A stretch of DNA of 64,000 bases from Beverwykella pulmonaria (taxonomy: Eukaryota > Ascomycota > Dothideomycetes > Pleosporales > Melanommataceae), in NCBI GenBank assembly GCA_001599595.1, contig BCHH01000009.1, positions 794,099 to 858,098 of the forward strand. Reading direction: 5' to 3'. The notes under the pieces are model-generated. The model searched no databases. It worked only from the letters and a program-made list of their open reading frames with translations, and had not been told where the DNA came from. The position numbers and the translations under genes were made by a program. Positions 12,002 to 23,801 of the stretch are shown here, piece by piece; within the stretch, counting starts at the first letter, position 1, and each line of letters starts with the position of its first letter.

Positions 12002-13856
12002 CGTCGAAGATGATTGGAAACCTAGCTTGGTGGGGATTTCGAGAGGTCATTTTTCGTATCGCAGAATCACTTTACAGATCCGATTCTAGATATCTCTTGC
12101 ATAGGCGTTTTGGTGTTCAATCTCTTCTTGATTCACCAGGTGGAAAATCGCATACTCTTGCCCGAGCTTTATAGACCGTTATCTTCACCGTAATACCAGA
12201 ACCAGTCCCATCGCAATGAATCATATCTTTCGATTTTGGCCTGGTAATTGAGACGAATACATTTGCTGTAGTAATAGTTGAGGCCAAACGCGATCTGCTC
12301 TTCGATAGTTGGGCAGCGCGGTATCGCAGCGAAGGATTCCTAGTCGAATGAAGCATGATAACAGTGGCCTTGGGATACGCTGTTCTTATGGGTGTGCCCG
12401 AATTTGCCCCACGAGGAGCCAAAGGGCCACGAGATCGTCCTCGCATGGATCATGCCCAATCAGAGCCCATCTTAGTCTGGGAACAACATCAGTTGAACAA
12501 CAATGTCCCATTTGGGATGAAAAATCCTTGCTATCGTGGCCTTGGCCAGGTCACACTCCTCCCAGTGAGCTAGTGGTGTATGTTAGGACTGCTGCGTGCG
12601 AGCAGTCATCGTAGATCGACGAAGCTTCAAGTAGGTTCGGGATGCAATGTTGGATTGGCTCAAGAAAGATTCCTGGTCTGTCGAAGACTTGTACAGCGCA
12701 TGAAGCTGAAAACAACAGAAGAACACCGACTCAGTCTGCTCGGTACTATCGGATCTCGGCTAAGGTCTTTTATAAGTGCTGTTGAGCTAAATGATGAGGC
12801 ATCATGGCATTCGTCAGATTCATATGTTGAGAGATAAGAAATGAAACTTTAGGAAGCCAAGACATTGATTGTTGACGAGGAGCGAATTGCTATCGAAGTA
12901 TTCTCGTCTGTCTCCACTTGCACATGGTGTTGACAGATGGCCTATGATAAAATTAGCCATTATTCCATGCATCTACTCAAGCTTCACTGCACTTACTCAC
13001 TTCCCGCGGTACAAATATTTATTCCAGATCGTAGCCTAAGTTGAGCATCCCAGCTAAACTCTGCTCTATTATATACTTCATAATGAATTATATACGAAAC
13101 GGGCCATTCTCTTGGCAAGGCGATAAAAGGATATAGATATGAGGACGTAGTCGAATGAAGAAGCCCAAGCATAAAAGGTATGCCTCCTCGAAATAAAGTT
13201 ACGCATCACCCAAACCCACAGGCAACCTACGATATGAGCATTCTGACAAAAGATAAAGCGGCAGCCATTCAGGCAACCGGGGCAGTGTCGAGGGTCCGGA
13301 TAACACAGAAAGGTGCCATTAGGAGTTAGGGTCAACAAATAGACGATCTCATTCGCGTCGTCGCCTTGCCATTCCGCGCAGAAGGACAAGAAAAGAGGGG
13401 ATAAGGTTTTTGGCGAGATATTGGTACATTGAAGCATCCATTGGTGGTTTCGTGTTCACTTAAAGAAAAGTATAAAAAGAAAAGGCGCAGAACCCCGCAA
13501 TGGGCTGGCGAACAACCTCATCGGGATGCATGGCGTTCATCTCGGTAGGGCGACGAGGATGTGTTGGAAACGGAAGCGCGCATAGTCCACAAGGTGCAAC
13601 AAAGAGCAGGGCGGTCGATAGGGTCAAAAGCAACGACGATGTTTGCGTCGTTCTCGTCCTAGCTGCGCGATGCGTGATTTGGCATAGCTCAGGACGCTAA
13701 TCCGACTTCTTCACGTGACACGCTTGCAGCGGGATCTTTTGTATCAGTCGAGCAGGCTTGAACAACGCCTTCACCACCGAAATCAGACCTCGAGGATCCG
13801 TGTACAGGTCCGGAAACCAGCGCACATCGCAATCCGCATCGTTCAAGGTCGCTCAC
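12002..13856. other. Intergenic region downstream of uge3
   Basis: About 1.85 kb with no supported gene. Short frames at 12309-12614 (plus) and 13078-13437 (minus) have no motif or splice support. The last few hundred bases before 13857 are the likely promoter and leader of the Zn2Cys6 gene. Confidence 0.55.
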
Positions 13857-15938
13857 ATGGCGTCGCATGCGCATTTGACGACGAATGTGCCCGTCTCGGC
13901 TGCCGTCGATCCTGCATACTGGACGGCTCAGGACTTCTCAGACTCGTCGCCGCTGGCCATGCATCTCTCGCCCGGAGGCAGCTCAACGACGCAGGAGAGC
14001 GTGCAGAGCTGCACACCGCCCGCGCAAACCCCCAGGTCTGGGAGCGTCCAGGCTGCGCAGGATGCCGCCCAGAATGCTGCGCAAAACAGGACCTCGGTCG
14101 CTGTCGCCTGTGTCCCGTGCCGGAGCAGACACCTCAAGTGCGACGGCGGAGTGCGATGCTCGAGATGTCGCACTGACGGCGTCGATTGCAAGTATATCAG
14201 GTCGCGTCGAGGCTGGAAGGGGAAAAGAAAGAACAAGCCTGGCGAGAACGGCACTGCCGCAGTCCCTGGTGGGTCAAGTTTCGACTTTCGTAATTCTCTC
14301 CTTGGATGAGCTAATCTCCGGGCAGGGCAAGACCATGGAGTGTCACTGCAGGGCACATTGAACAATGCGCTGGCCACGACGAGAAATACTCAATTGCCCT
14401 CGCCAGAATATCCTTATCATACGGATCTCGCCATTGTAAATCACCTGAACAATGTCCCCAACGGTCTTGCTCTTGGCGGTCCTGCCCCACCTGTCACTCA
14501 GATTAACCTCAATGGCACCCAAAGACCCAACCAATTCGGGACTATTGGCCCTCCCGACCCTATTGGAGCTTTCTATCACTTCTTTTACGGCTGCCATCCC
14601 TTCTGTCTGCCTCGTTCGAGGCTACTGGAAGTCTTCAAAGAACGACGAGCAGGCCTTTTAGAAATCGCCGTGCAGTACATTGGATCCAGTTTTTTGCCCG
14701 CCATTCCCACAGAGATGTACAAAGAGGCTCTGAACCGGACCATTGCCAGTCAAAACTATGTCAAGGATGGGTTCGCGGTCCAGGCAATGCTGCTTTTCTC
14801 CATTGGACTCCATGCCAACAACGACGTCCCAAGGGCGGCACAGATATTCGGCATGGCTCAGGCGTTGACTCTTGAGATTGGTCTCAATCGAATGGAATAT
14901 TCTTTGGTGAACGGAAACAATGACCGTGTCCTTGAAGAGAGCTGGAGACGAACTTGGTGGTCAATGTATACTGCCAACGGGATGATGGCGGCAGTTAACC
15001 CGGGTGTGCAATTCAGGCTCAAGGATATCGCAACAGATGTCCCTCTGCCATGTGAGGACCATGAGTACTTCTCAGGACAAATCCCATACCCCCACACCAT
15101 CCAAGAATATGACGACTCCGCCTTCGCCCCCGAGGAAATAATCTTCTCCTCCTTTACGTACCTCATCGACGCCATCCGCATCCTCGGGAAAGTCTTCGAA
15201 GTATCGCGCTTGGACTCCACCTTTGAGTATCACGCCGTCGATGTTGTCGACTCGTACCTCGTGAACTGGCGCCTGCACCTACCCGCCTCCAAGCTCGAAA
15301 TCGTAGACAACGAAGGCCTCGTCGACGAATTGCTGTTCCAGGCGCACATGGTAAATGCAGGGAGCACGATAATGCTTCACAGGCCACGGAGTAACTTGGG
15401 CTTTGGACGGGTGGAGAACGTGAACATTTGCGTGCAGCCGGGACAGGTGCTTCTGCCTACACAGACCCGCGAAATTCACACCGCGAGGTGTCTCAACAGC
15501 GCCGAGAACATTTCCTCCCTCATCAAGCTCCCCGGCTCTCTCCTCAACCATACACCATTCTTCACTTGTGTAGTAGTCATGGCCTCCGTTGTGCATCTCT
15601 CATACTGGTCCTTCCTCGTCCCCGATGGGCAAGACGACGCAATCAAACAGTCGATTCGTCTCGACGTCGGCACCCTCCAACAATACTCTAACACCTGGCA
15701 GATTGCGTCTGTAGTGCTGGGGCAGGTGAGGGGTGTGGCGCACACTCTATTTAACAGTAAGAAGGCGATGAGTATCCATCTTTGGAGCAGTATTGCGCAG
15801 GATGATTTGATACGAGGGGTGATAGAAGAGGGGGAGCAGGAGCCGCTGGATACATACAGTCAACTTTTAACGCCGTGGGTATTATCCCTCCCTCTAACAC
15901 ATAGTGACGACGCTAACATTTAGAATCCAGGATGCTGA
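13857..15938 (+). CDS. Zn2Cys6 fungal transcription factor
   Basis: Exons 13857-14268 and 14326-15878 are joined by a 57-bp intron with a GCTAATC branch site; a last short exon follows a 45-bp intron (15879-15923) and ends at 15938. An alternative acceptor 7 bp further (exon start 15931) would extend the protein to 16182. The N-terminus is low in complexity (Ser, Gln, Ala), then the binuclear cluster ACVPCRSRHLKCDGG followed by RCSRCRTDGVDCKY gives the C-x2-C-x6-C-x5-C-x2-C-x6-C spacing, with a basic RSRRGWKGKRK linker. The long C-terminal part is helical and resembles the fungal_trans middle homology region (for example LEESWRRTWWSMYTANG). It should bind CGG-type sites in the nucleus. It sits next to uge3, but nothing in the sequence shows that it controls the cluster. 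No closer name is justified. Confidence 0.85.
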
Positions 15939-16957
15939 AGTCGTAAGCCGAGTTTCGAAATCTTCCTTGGTCCGGCGGTTCTCGCGCCTCTTGGATGCTT
16001 GTGGCTCCTTCGTCCGTCGATTCGCTTCAACAGCCTTTCGACGTGATCAAGTACCATCTTCCAACGCCCTCCACCTAGACCAAAAACATACTCTTCGTAG
16101 TCACAATCACGATCACGATAACGACAGTCACTTCCGTTTCAGTTTTCGGTCTTCATTCTGCTTCTGCTTTTGTACACCATAACACGACATATTATACAAA
16201 AATATTCACGTCATGTACTTCTATTCTTAACCCCCATCTCTTTGTTACATTTTTTTGGCATCTGCTGATGACCTCTCCTCCCGGCGTTCTGGTTGTATTT
16301 AATATTTTACCCGTTCCTCGTTAGGTTTACCTGTCTTCATTCTGTTTCGGTTTATTGGCGGATGGGCGGACGGGGGAATGGGTTACTTAAACTTTGATGT
16401 TTTTCTTGCAGGGAGGAATCTAATGGCAAGATAGCGATGGTTGGGTATGAAGAGTCTTTCTGGATACAGAAAAGTGATGACCGGTTGATTTGCTGTTAGT
16501 TACAGAGTTGGTAGTTTTGCAATAGAGGTCGTGCTGCGAGTATAGTGCTTGGCGAGGCTGTTGACGTTGTTACGCATCCATATGACGTCAAGGTTAGAAA
16601 ACTTTTCGGGTGTGCAATATACGCAGTTTGTTCACCAAAAGAAAGGTAACGCCAACAGCGTCACGAGAGTAGATGGGTGTAGTAGCACATATAATGGGAT
16701 ACCAGTGTAACCATTTGGGGAGAGAGAGCCATCTAAAACTATTCAGAAACCCCGGCTAATCCGGCGTTCCTGTGGAAATAACCATCCACCCATCCATCCT
16801 TCACATATCGCCCGTTTCCCTCGCTAAAGATGCCCTATCTCATGACCACTTCATCATCCACATTCAAGATTGCCAAGTTCCATGACCCATGTCGTATCCA
16901 TTAGAGCGCTCTCGCGCCCGCGGGAGATGACTGCGCGAGGCGAGCTGAAGACCATAT
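15939..16957. other. Convergent intergenic region
   Basis: About 1 kb between two converging genes. It holds their 3' flanks; part of it (to 16182) could be coding if the downstream acceptor of the preceding gene is used. Nothing else is seen. Confidence 0.5.
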
Positions 16958-17905
16958 CTACAAGTCGGCATCATCCTCATCAGGCAGCGGCATCTGGGCG
17001 GCGGCCTCCATCTCCCTCTGGTACTCCTCGAGCACAGCCTGGTCGACCTGGACTTCTGGGGGAGCAAGAGCGATCGCTGCAACGAATTCCTACGTCTGGT
17101 TAGCTTATCGTAAACAGAACATTGAGACCAAGAAATTACTTACCAAAGTCTGATTGCCGACGAGTTTTCGGGCGAGCCACAGAAACGGTTTCTCGAAGTT
17201 GTAGTTGGACTTGGCCGAGATGTCGTAGTACTGGAGGTTCTTCTTGCGGTGGAAAGTGATGGCCTTAGCCTTGACCTTGCGCTCCTTGACGTCGACCTTG
17301 TTGCCGGCGAGGACGATGGGGATATTCTCACAAACACGGACCAAGTCACCTATGTCCTGATTAGCAAATGGAAGGGCGTTGAATGAGCGCTGCGATACGT
17401 ACGGTGCCAATTGGGAACGTTCTTGTATGTGATGCGCGACGTCACGTCGAACATGATGATTCCGCACTGTCCGTTGATGTAGTATCCATCGCGGAGACCA
17501 CCAAACTTCTCCTGGCCAGCAGTGTCCCAGACATCGAACTGGATCTGGCCGAGGTTCTGCCAATGTTATCAGTATGCCGGTTCGCGCGCGGGGGTGGGGC
17601 GGGGATCGTACGGTGGTGAAGCCGAGAGGGTGGACCTCAACTCCGAGAGTCGCAATGTACTTCTTCTCGAACTCGCCGGTAAGATGGCGCTTCACGAAGG
17701 TCGTCTGTGGAGAAGCGAAGGTTAGCATTTCTTCCGCAGGAGCGTGGATACAGCGGCAGCAGACTGTTTATCGAGGGCCAAAGCCTGGCAGCCAACCGCC
17801 CTGGACAACCGTGGAAGTCGTCAGACATACCTTTCCTGTACCACCATCGCCAACGAGGACGAGCTTGAATATGACAGGAGTCCCCGTCGCACCTGCTTGG
17901 GCCAT
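16958..17905 (-). CDS. gsp1: Ran GTPase (Gsp1), nuclear transport
   Basis: Minus strand, five exons: 17905-17831, 17704-17612, 17556-17403, 17349-17144 and 17089-16958; 219 residues, the usual Ran size. Every G motif is present: GDGGTGKT (split by intron 1), the switch I region ending [37 protein letters not shown] and [13 protein letters not shown]. The acidic C-terminal tail [11 protein letters not shown] is the Ran signature that separates it from Rab and Rho proteins. It cycles between nucleus and cytoplasm and gives direction to importin/exportin transport by binding GTP in the nucleus. The dense intron set at the 5' end is usual for filamentous fungi. Identification is secure. Confidence 0.97.
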
Positions 17906-18433
17906 GATCGCGGGTTTGTTGTGCGGGGTGTGGTGTTGTCTGCGCAATGAAAACTGCAACGTTGGGAGTCAGCTGGGTGCGGGAGGGCTGCGGGGTTGCG
18001 GTTGGCAGAGAAGGCGTACCGCTGGGGGTGTGGGTGGTGGTGGTGGTTGTGGTTGTGAAAAGAAGGGTGGATCGTGGGTTGGCAGATTGGGTCGTGGGGC
18101 AAAAAGAGAGGGCGATGTTTTTATGGGCCCGGCGGTGAGAGGCCTTTCCAAGCTTGTATTATTGTAAGTAAGCAGCCAAGCAGCGCACGTGACCCCCTCT
18201 AACACAGGCAACAGCGCAAGGCAGGAGGCTCCCGCAAGTACAGGGTGAAAAGGAGCGCAGCCTTATGAATTAGTCAATTCTCTAGAGTGTTTTACTATTT
18301 TGATGCCCCCCAATGCAGCTTGTAACGCCGGGATATCATGCCGGTTTCGTGCCCCAAAAGTCGATGCTCCATTCCATGCATGCCACGCAGCAAACGTCGT
18401 TGTTGTTTACTCCCTCACAATCTCCGCCAAAGA
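17906..18433. promoter_or_regulatory. Upstream region of gsp1 and 3' flank of nas2
   Basis: About 530 bp. The gsp1-proximal half is G-rich on the plus strand (C-rich on the coding strand), as in many fungal housekeeping leaders. No gene is seen. Confidence 0.4.
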
Positions 18434-19392
18434 CTACAGCGAAAGCAAATGGCAGCCCAAGAGACCCCTGCCACCCCAATTGCTGCGTGGCGTGAGCTGC
18501 ATCTGCATCGATTCCGACGGCCCGCCTGAGGCGCTGGGTCGCAGCACCTTTACTGTCAGTGGTATCTGCGGCTTGTTAGCTCCGTTATACGTGCAAAACT
18601 TACCAACCCAGAGCCGGCATGTTGTGCAGCTTGCAGCTTTCGCGAAAGTTCCATGCACACCAGCAGAGCGCAAGGTGGGGACAACTCACTCCTTCGTTCT
18701 GTGAGACAGCTTCTGCCACCCGGCTTAGCTTGTCGTGGTTCGTCCAGTCCACCCAGCCAAACTTGGTTATGTTATCGCCTACCTTCAGGCCTGCCGAGTC
18801 CGCCGGACTGCCTGGGACGATGCTGTTGACCTTTGCGAAAGGTGCCTCCAGTGCCGCGGGAGCCGAGCTGCTTGCAGTGGAAGCCTGGGGTCCAGCGTCG
18901 AGGCCTTGCGCCTGTATCCGGGCATGGTGTTCGTGGAGGCCAACCTCGATGCGGGACATAAGGCCCTTGTAGTCATTCTTCAGACGTATTATGCGTGCTC
19001 TTGTCGTTCGGACTATCCTGCAGCGTTAGTGGAAACTCGCGAGGCGGAACGGCGCTCGTACTTTGGGCGACGTCGATGTCACTGCGTGGGAAGCCGTCAA
19101 AGGTGGTCAAGGTTGTGTTCATGTGGACACCGTGCTACTAAGTCAGTACGGGCACTCGTAGATTCTCTGGGTCAATGTTGCTCACAGAATCCAGAACTTG
19201 CCCCAGAGCTTTGAGCTCAGCTTCCAGTCTGTCCTTCTCAGCGATGAGCTCCTGCAACGATAGCTGATCCTTGGAAACACCATTGGAGTGGCCCGAGGAT
19301 GTCGGGCCAGATGACACGGTTGGCGCGTGAATGTCGTCCATGTAGTCCCAGAGAAGTTGTGATGATGGCTCTGGTGTTTGGAGCTTAAGCAT
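18434..19392 (-). CDS. nas2: 26S proteasome assembly chaperone Nas2 (PSMD9/p27-like), PDZ domain
   Basis: Minus strand, four exons: 19392-19186, 19134-19062, 19012-18690 and 18565-18434; 244 residues. An N-terminal coiled coil (LIAEKDRLEAELKALG) is followed by the conserved TTLTTFDGFPRSDIDVAQIR and TTRARIIRLKNDYKGLM, both completed only after splicing. A PDZ-like domain follows (FAKVNSIVPGSPADSAGLKV, then GDNITKFGWVDW), ending in TVKVLRP. Nas2 binds the C-terminus of ATPase Rpt5 and helps assemble the proteasome base. The C-terminus is somewhat longer than in yeast and ends in a Gly/Leu-rich tail. The intron 1 acceptor is the second of two adjacent AGs (TTAGTAG), chosen because it keeps the conserved frame. 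Confidence 0.93.
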
Positions 19393-20340
19393 CACCACCG
19401 CAGGTGGGGTTGCGGGGGTGCTTAGCGTGATGCACTTTAGTCAGATCTCTGGCTTGCTCGCATCTTGAAATGACGATCACTTCCAATACCAATTAGAGGA
19501 TGGAAAGTTCCCTTAGCCATATATTACATACCATAGGGCAATTGTCTAAAGTCGAATGCATGCTTCTAGTGTTGTGCTAGAATCATACTGATAGGCAGTA
19601 AGATTCGGAACGGCTGGATACCTGAACCAGGCGGGCACTAAAGGCCTCCACGGATTGTTGTTGGGTTTGGAGCCTCTAAACTACACGCGATCCATACCTC
19701 TGTCCCGAATAACCTCATCTCTCTTCCATCACGACCACCAAATCGAGAGCAATCAAATCACACCAATTAGCCCTGATTCCTTGTCTCTTCAGTCACACGC
19801 TCGTGAATGAATGACCTCCGCACACAACAATCTGGTAGACACAACATGCGCAAGCCTGTCGCCAACTCGCCTTCCTCTGATAATGACACCTGCAAATACG
19901 TCTCTACCTTAGATATTTGAAGGCGACAAACCCCACGTAGCTCTGCTTCGCGGAGACTCTAACTCACTCCTTGCGCCTGTGTTATGGCACGCAACGGCCC
20001 TTACCTGCAAACCACAATTCTGTTTCTTAGGACTACTTCAGATCTTAACCTCCATTCCCGCACTACCCAGCCAAACGCGAGTATCCATTCAACAGAACAT
20101 CTCCTAGGTCCCTCACTTGCACGAGGGGCCTCCTCGCTGGGCTCCATTACGCCGACCCAAAGCAGACTTTACACAAGGCTCGCAGCAAGAGTAATATCCT
20201 GTAACAAAAAATAAAACACATCCGCTTCCGTAGCGCAGACGATGGACAGTTCGCCGAACACAAAGTCACTCGTCGCCTCACGCATTCGCTCAAGATTGAC
20301 GGATCGCCTGATCGAAACCCACGAGGTTTGGTGACTGATA
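19393..20340. other. Intergenic region upstream of nas2
   Basis: About 950 bp with no supported gene. A short plus-strand frame starting at the ATG at 20241 codes for about 30 residues and could be a remnant of the 5' end of the decayed gene that follows. Confidence 0.4.
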
Positions 20341-21209
20341 CAAAGACGGTAGGAAAATTTGCTAGCCTGTTCAATAAAAGTGTTTGTTGTATCCTGTACA
20401 CTCCAAGTTCAGAGCTTATCGATTTCTAGACAAAGCGACTACCCTTTCCCAGGGCCTTATAATTCTCTCGACATAGCAGCTTCAACTAACAGTGAACTTT
20501 CAGCCAATTCAGAGACTCTTCAAGTATCCATTACTGTTTGACGACCTATGCCTACACCCCAGTTCACGATGACCCGGAGACGCATGCAGATGTTGGGAAG
20601 GCACTCTTTTGTCTACAGGAAACGATTCGCGAAGTCAACAAGGCCAAAGATGATCCCAAGGTGCGGCGGTTAACAGAGATTTCATGGAAACTCCAGAATC
20701 GACTAGCATTTCAGGGGCAGGTGAGCTTGTGTTGCCATAACTAGAGCATAAGAGCATTGCTAAACTTACAGAACTTATCTCAAGCTGTAACCTTTCGACT
20801 TCTCGGCGCAGACGATCTAGTCCGGCGCATGTGGATCCACTGCGCTGCTAAGCTAGGCTTGAAGATGCATATGACCAAGGCCATCATCAAGAACACGCAA
20901 GCGCAGAAGATACCCGAGCCACTGCCAACGTTTGCACAAGAATTGGTTATTCGGTCGCAATCACACATGATTTCAAATCATATCCCGACTCTAGCTCCGA
21001 GACGAGCCGAGAGAATCCGTCTCGAGACGACATTCGAAGACGTTTGGATAAAAGACATTTTACCCTTTCGTGGAATGGGGAATCGCAGAGTAGAGAACCC
21101 AATTCGGGCGTCTACGAGCTCTGTGATGCACATGCTCAGTATGGCGAGCATGGCCAGCAGCTTCTCCCGTCGCTCACCTAGCTTAAAGTGCACAAGAGAT
21201 CTCGAGTGA
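20341..21209 (+). pseudogene. Decayed DH-domain (Dbl-homology, RhoGEF-like) gene
   Basis: Pieces resembling a fungal Dbl-homology domain follow one another in order but in different frames. Near 20346 there is VGKFASLFNKSV, then a stop near 20430. From about 20433 comes DKATTLSQGLIILST, a TAG, and then FQPIQRLFKYPLLFDDL, which is the most conserved DH helix. One base later the frame moves to YAYTPVHDDPETHADVGKAL and IREVNKAKDDPKVRRL, ending LQNRLAFQGQ at 20718. A good intron (20719-20771, branch GCTAAAC) then leads to a 3' frame ending at 21209. In-frame stops plus a shift within one domain argue for an inactive copy. The domain call is my recognition of the motif and is not confirmed. A working gene starting near 20538 is the alternative, but it would lack half the domain. 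Confidence 0.5.
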
Positions 21210-22200
21210 TTCTTCGAGCACGCTCGGCCGCAGAGCCGGGAAGCCAAAGCGAACAAGATGTCTGTTTACACACATCATCAGCCTTCCTTGCACAGATCCG
21301 AACCATGGTCTTGAGACTTCGCTAGTGCCGAATGCATCACATTCGGCGCTTTCCGGGATGCCTGAGGCGGCAGTTGGGAAGGAGATAAAAGTGGGTGGTG
21401 CGCCGAAGACAGCATTGCGCGGTGCGATGCGATATTTCCAGCGAGGAAATTTCTCAAGAGCAAGGGCATGATTCTCAAGATTTGGGTGTGAGCATCACGA
21501 TGGTGGATTGGATGAAATGGGGCGGTTGCCTAGACTCGACCCTTTTGATCGATGTTTTGAATGCGGATGGACGGTTGGAGAAAGATGGGGACGTACACAC
21601 TATCACGAAACCACAACGGTCGAGAATACCATTGCGAGCTGGAGTATGATACATAAGCATGGACCAGTCCTTGGATGGGGCGGATGCAATTCAAAAGACA
21701 GAAGCAAATGGTACGTCTCCTTCGATCTGCTGCAAGGCACGCCTGCGGGCCGCGTTTGGTGTTTGTGCGAAGCACAGGTATACGTGACGTCATTCGACTG
21801 GTGCAACTTGCGATTGAAACGAGCCACTGTATCTGGATAGTAACGATCAAATGCAGTGATATCATAGCCTACTTGCATGCGAGATGGAACAAAGTGGAAT
21901 TGGAAAAAAGCCGAGGCCAGGTTTCGGTGTGAGGCTCAGGCGGTGGCATGCTGTTTTGGGAGAGGAGAGGCGAAGGGAGCGATGGTGTACCTGGAATAAG
22001 GCTTGGCGAAATGACGTACCGAAGCGCGGGGTTGCGTGACCGCCGAAGCTCTTGTGAGCTACAAAAGGACACTTACCCCTCCTCTCCTTCGCTCACACCA
22101 CACACCAAATCTCATATATCAATCCGCTTCCCTTAGACCACATCGACACCACACACCAAGCCACACATACAAGAAACCCCGAAGCACCAAGTCATCAATC
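21210..22200. other. Intergenic region before the Rtc3-like gene
   Basis: About 1 kb. Overlapping short frames at 21500-21880 on both strands have no motif. The last 150 bases are CA/CT-rich, as expected for the leader of an expressed fungal gene. Confidence 0.5.
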
Positions 22201-22674
22201 ATGCCCCGTGGAAACGACCAGCAGACCAAGGTGCACTACAAGGGCACGAACACGAACGAAGACTTTGTCGTCTTCGTCGAGGGCGCAAAGATCCTCGAGG
22301 AGTGGAAGGGCGATAAGAGTATTCCGCTTGCGCAGGTTGTCGGGGGCTGGAAAGTGTTTGTCACGCATAAGTGAGTCTCACATTCCTACCTACCTCAGTG
22401 AGGGGCGGTTGTTGATGTATTGTTCAGGCAAGGCGTACAGGGCATCCACGACGAGGCGAGCAACGGCCTGCTGGAATCGGAATTCGGTACTCACAAGGAA
22501 GAGGAGGTCATCAAGTTAATTCTCGAGAACGGGACTGTACAAGAGAGCGAGGTATGAACAGCCCTTCCATCCATCCGCCGTCCCACCCGAGGATATAGGC
22601 TGACATAGATTGTGTAGAACCGCGAACGTCAGGGCGACACAAACATCACCAAGGGTGGAACCGTCGCACACTAG
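22201..22674 (+). CDS. SBDS-domain protein, Rtc3/YHR087W-like
   Basis: Three exons, 22201-22370, 22428-22551 and 22618-22674; 116 residues. The protein opens with MPRGNDQQTKVHYKG, followed by a single SBDS N-terminal-like fold (DFVVFVEGAKILEEWKGD, then VTHK/QGVQGIHDEASNG across the intron). It lacks the second and third SBDS domains of the ribosome maturation factor Sdo1, as do yeast Rtc3 and its fungal relatives. Members of this small family are linked to RNA metabolism and stress response, but the biochemical role is not settled. The CT- and CA-rich leader and the short intron set suggest a well-expressed gene. Confidence in the family is high; a specific function is not claimed. Confidence 0.88.
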
Positions 22675-23801
22675 ACTCCCTCCTCTCTCTCCCTCTCTCT
22701 CCCCGTTTCCGAGTGCTACTCACGACTTACGGTTTGAAGAGGATAAAGGATGGGCGGCCGGGGCCTGGAATGGCGCGGTGCAGCAAGAATGAATACGTGT
22801 GTATCTGAGCAAGATGCATGGGGCGTGATCCTCTGCTGGAATGCGGGGAGCGCTATGGTGGATACATACTTTCTATGAATGAAGGGATTGATCACCATCT
22901 CTGATTGATTTTGATATTGATTTGCACATGAGGTGTGGTTCTATGACAAAGCCACACCTGAACCCCCATACGATTGAGCAAGCCTCAACTGCCATGCATA
23001 CCGCTTCAATCCTATCGCCTCCTCCAAATTTCCCATACTCATTCTCCCCCAATTTTCTGAGCTCCTCTGTGGTAAAGTACACGCTTAGCTAGGCTCATGT
23101 TGAATGTTTCTACCTTGAGTCAAGTGGATTCCAACCCTTCTTTTCCGAAGCCACCATGTTAGATGATTCACTCGTACCTCCGTCCAACTAGATTCCAACC
23201 TTCTCCTGCACGACACCAAAAACACCCACGTATATACATTACAGGACTGGGAAGCCTTTACCATTCCTTCTAAGACCTTTTCCCTCCAATGGCTTTGGCA
23301 AGCATTGTTATTTCTATTCAATATCCCGATTCATGTACGTGGGTTGAGAGAAATATGATGGAGTAATTATTGGTGGTGGGATATAGCAGTGGATAAGGCG
23401 AGGTTTGAGGGTGGCGTAACCAATATATATATATATATTGGGGTGGATCAATACATACGGTTTCATTCAATTTTGATCAGTTGCATGGTGCTTGACCTAT
23501 GTGGTACCACGGCTCGCTTGGAGGGCATAAAAGTGTATCATCAACGTCTCTTCCTTTCATGAAGCTCGTCCTTGGCTTCGGAAGATATCTCGTCCATCCA
23601 TCTCTCGTTATTGTAGAACGCCGATAAGGCTAGCTTGCAAGTCATTATGATTACACAGAAGAAAATGGGCGTCCGATACCCAAAACTCCCGGCTTGGTAT
23701 ATACACCCCTAAACCCAATCGCCAGGCACCCGCAAATCGATATATACACTGCCCTTTTGTTTCCCTTTCCCTTTCTCTCCCAACTCTTTCCTTTCCTCTC
23801 C
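22675..23801. other. Convergent intergenic region
   Basis: About 1.1 kb between the 3' ends of two converging genes; no gene is supported. It contains a short AT-repeat palindrome, listed separately. Confidence 0.5.
23421..23440. repeat. AT dinucleotide palindrome
   Basis: A perfect 20-bp palindrome, CA followed by eight AT units and TG, in the convergent intergenic region. It could extrude as a hairpin or simply be a microsatellite. Confidence 0.8.

Noticed and set aside
13078..13437. 119-codon minus-strand frame with several cysteines
   Set aside because: The cysteines do not form a known pattern, and no promoter, intron or neighbouring exon supports a gene.
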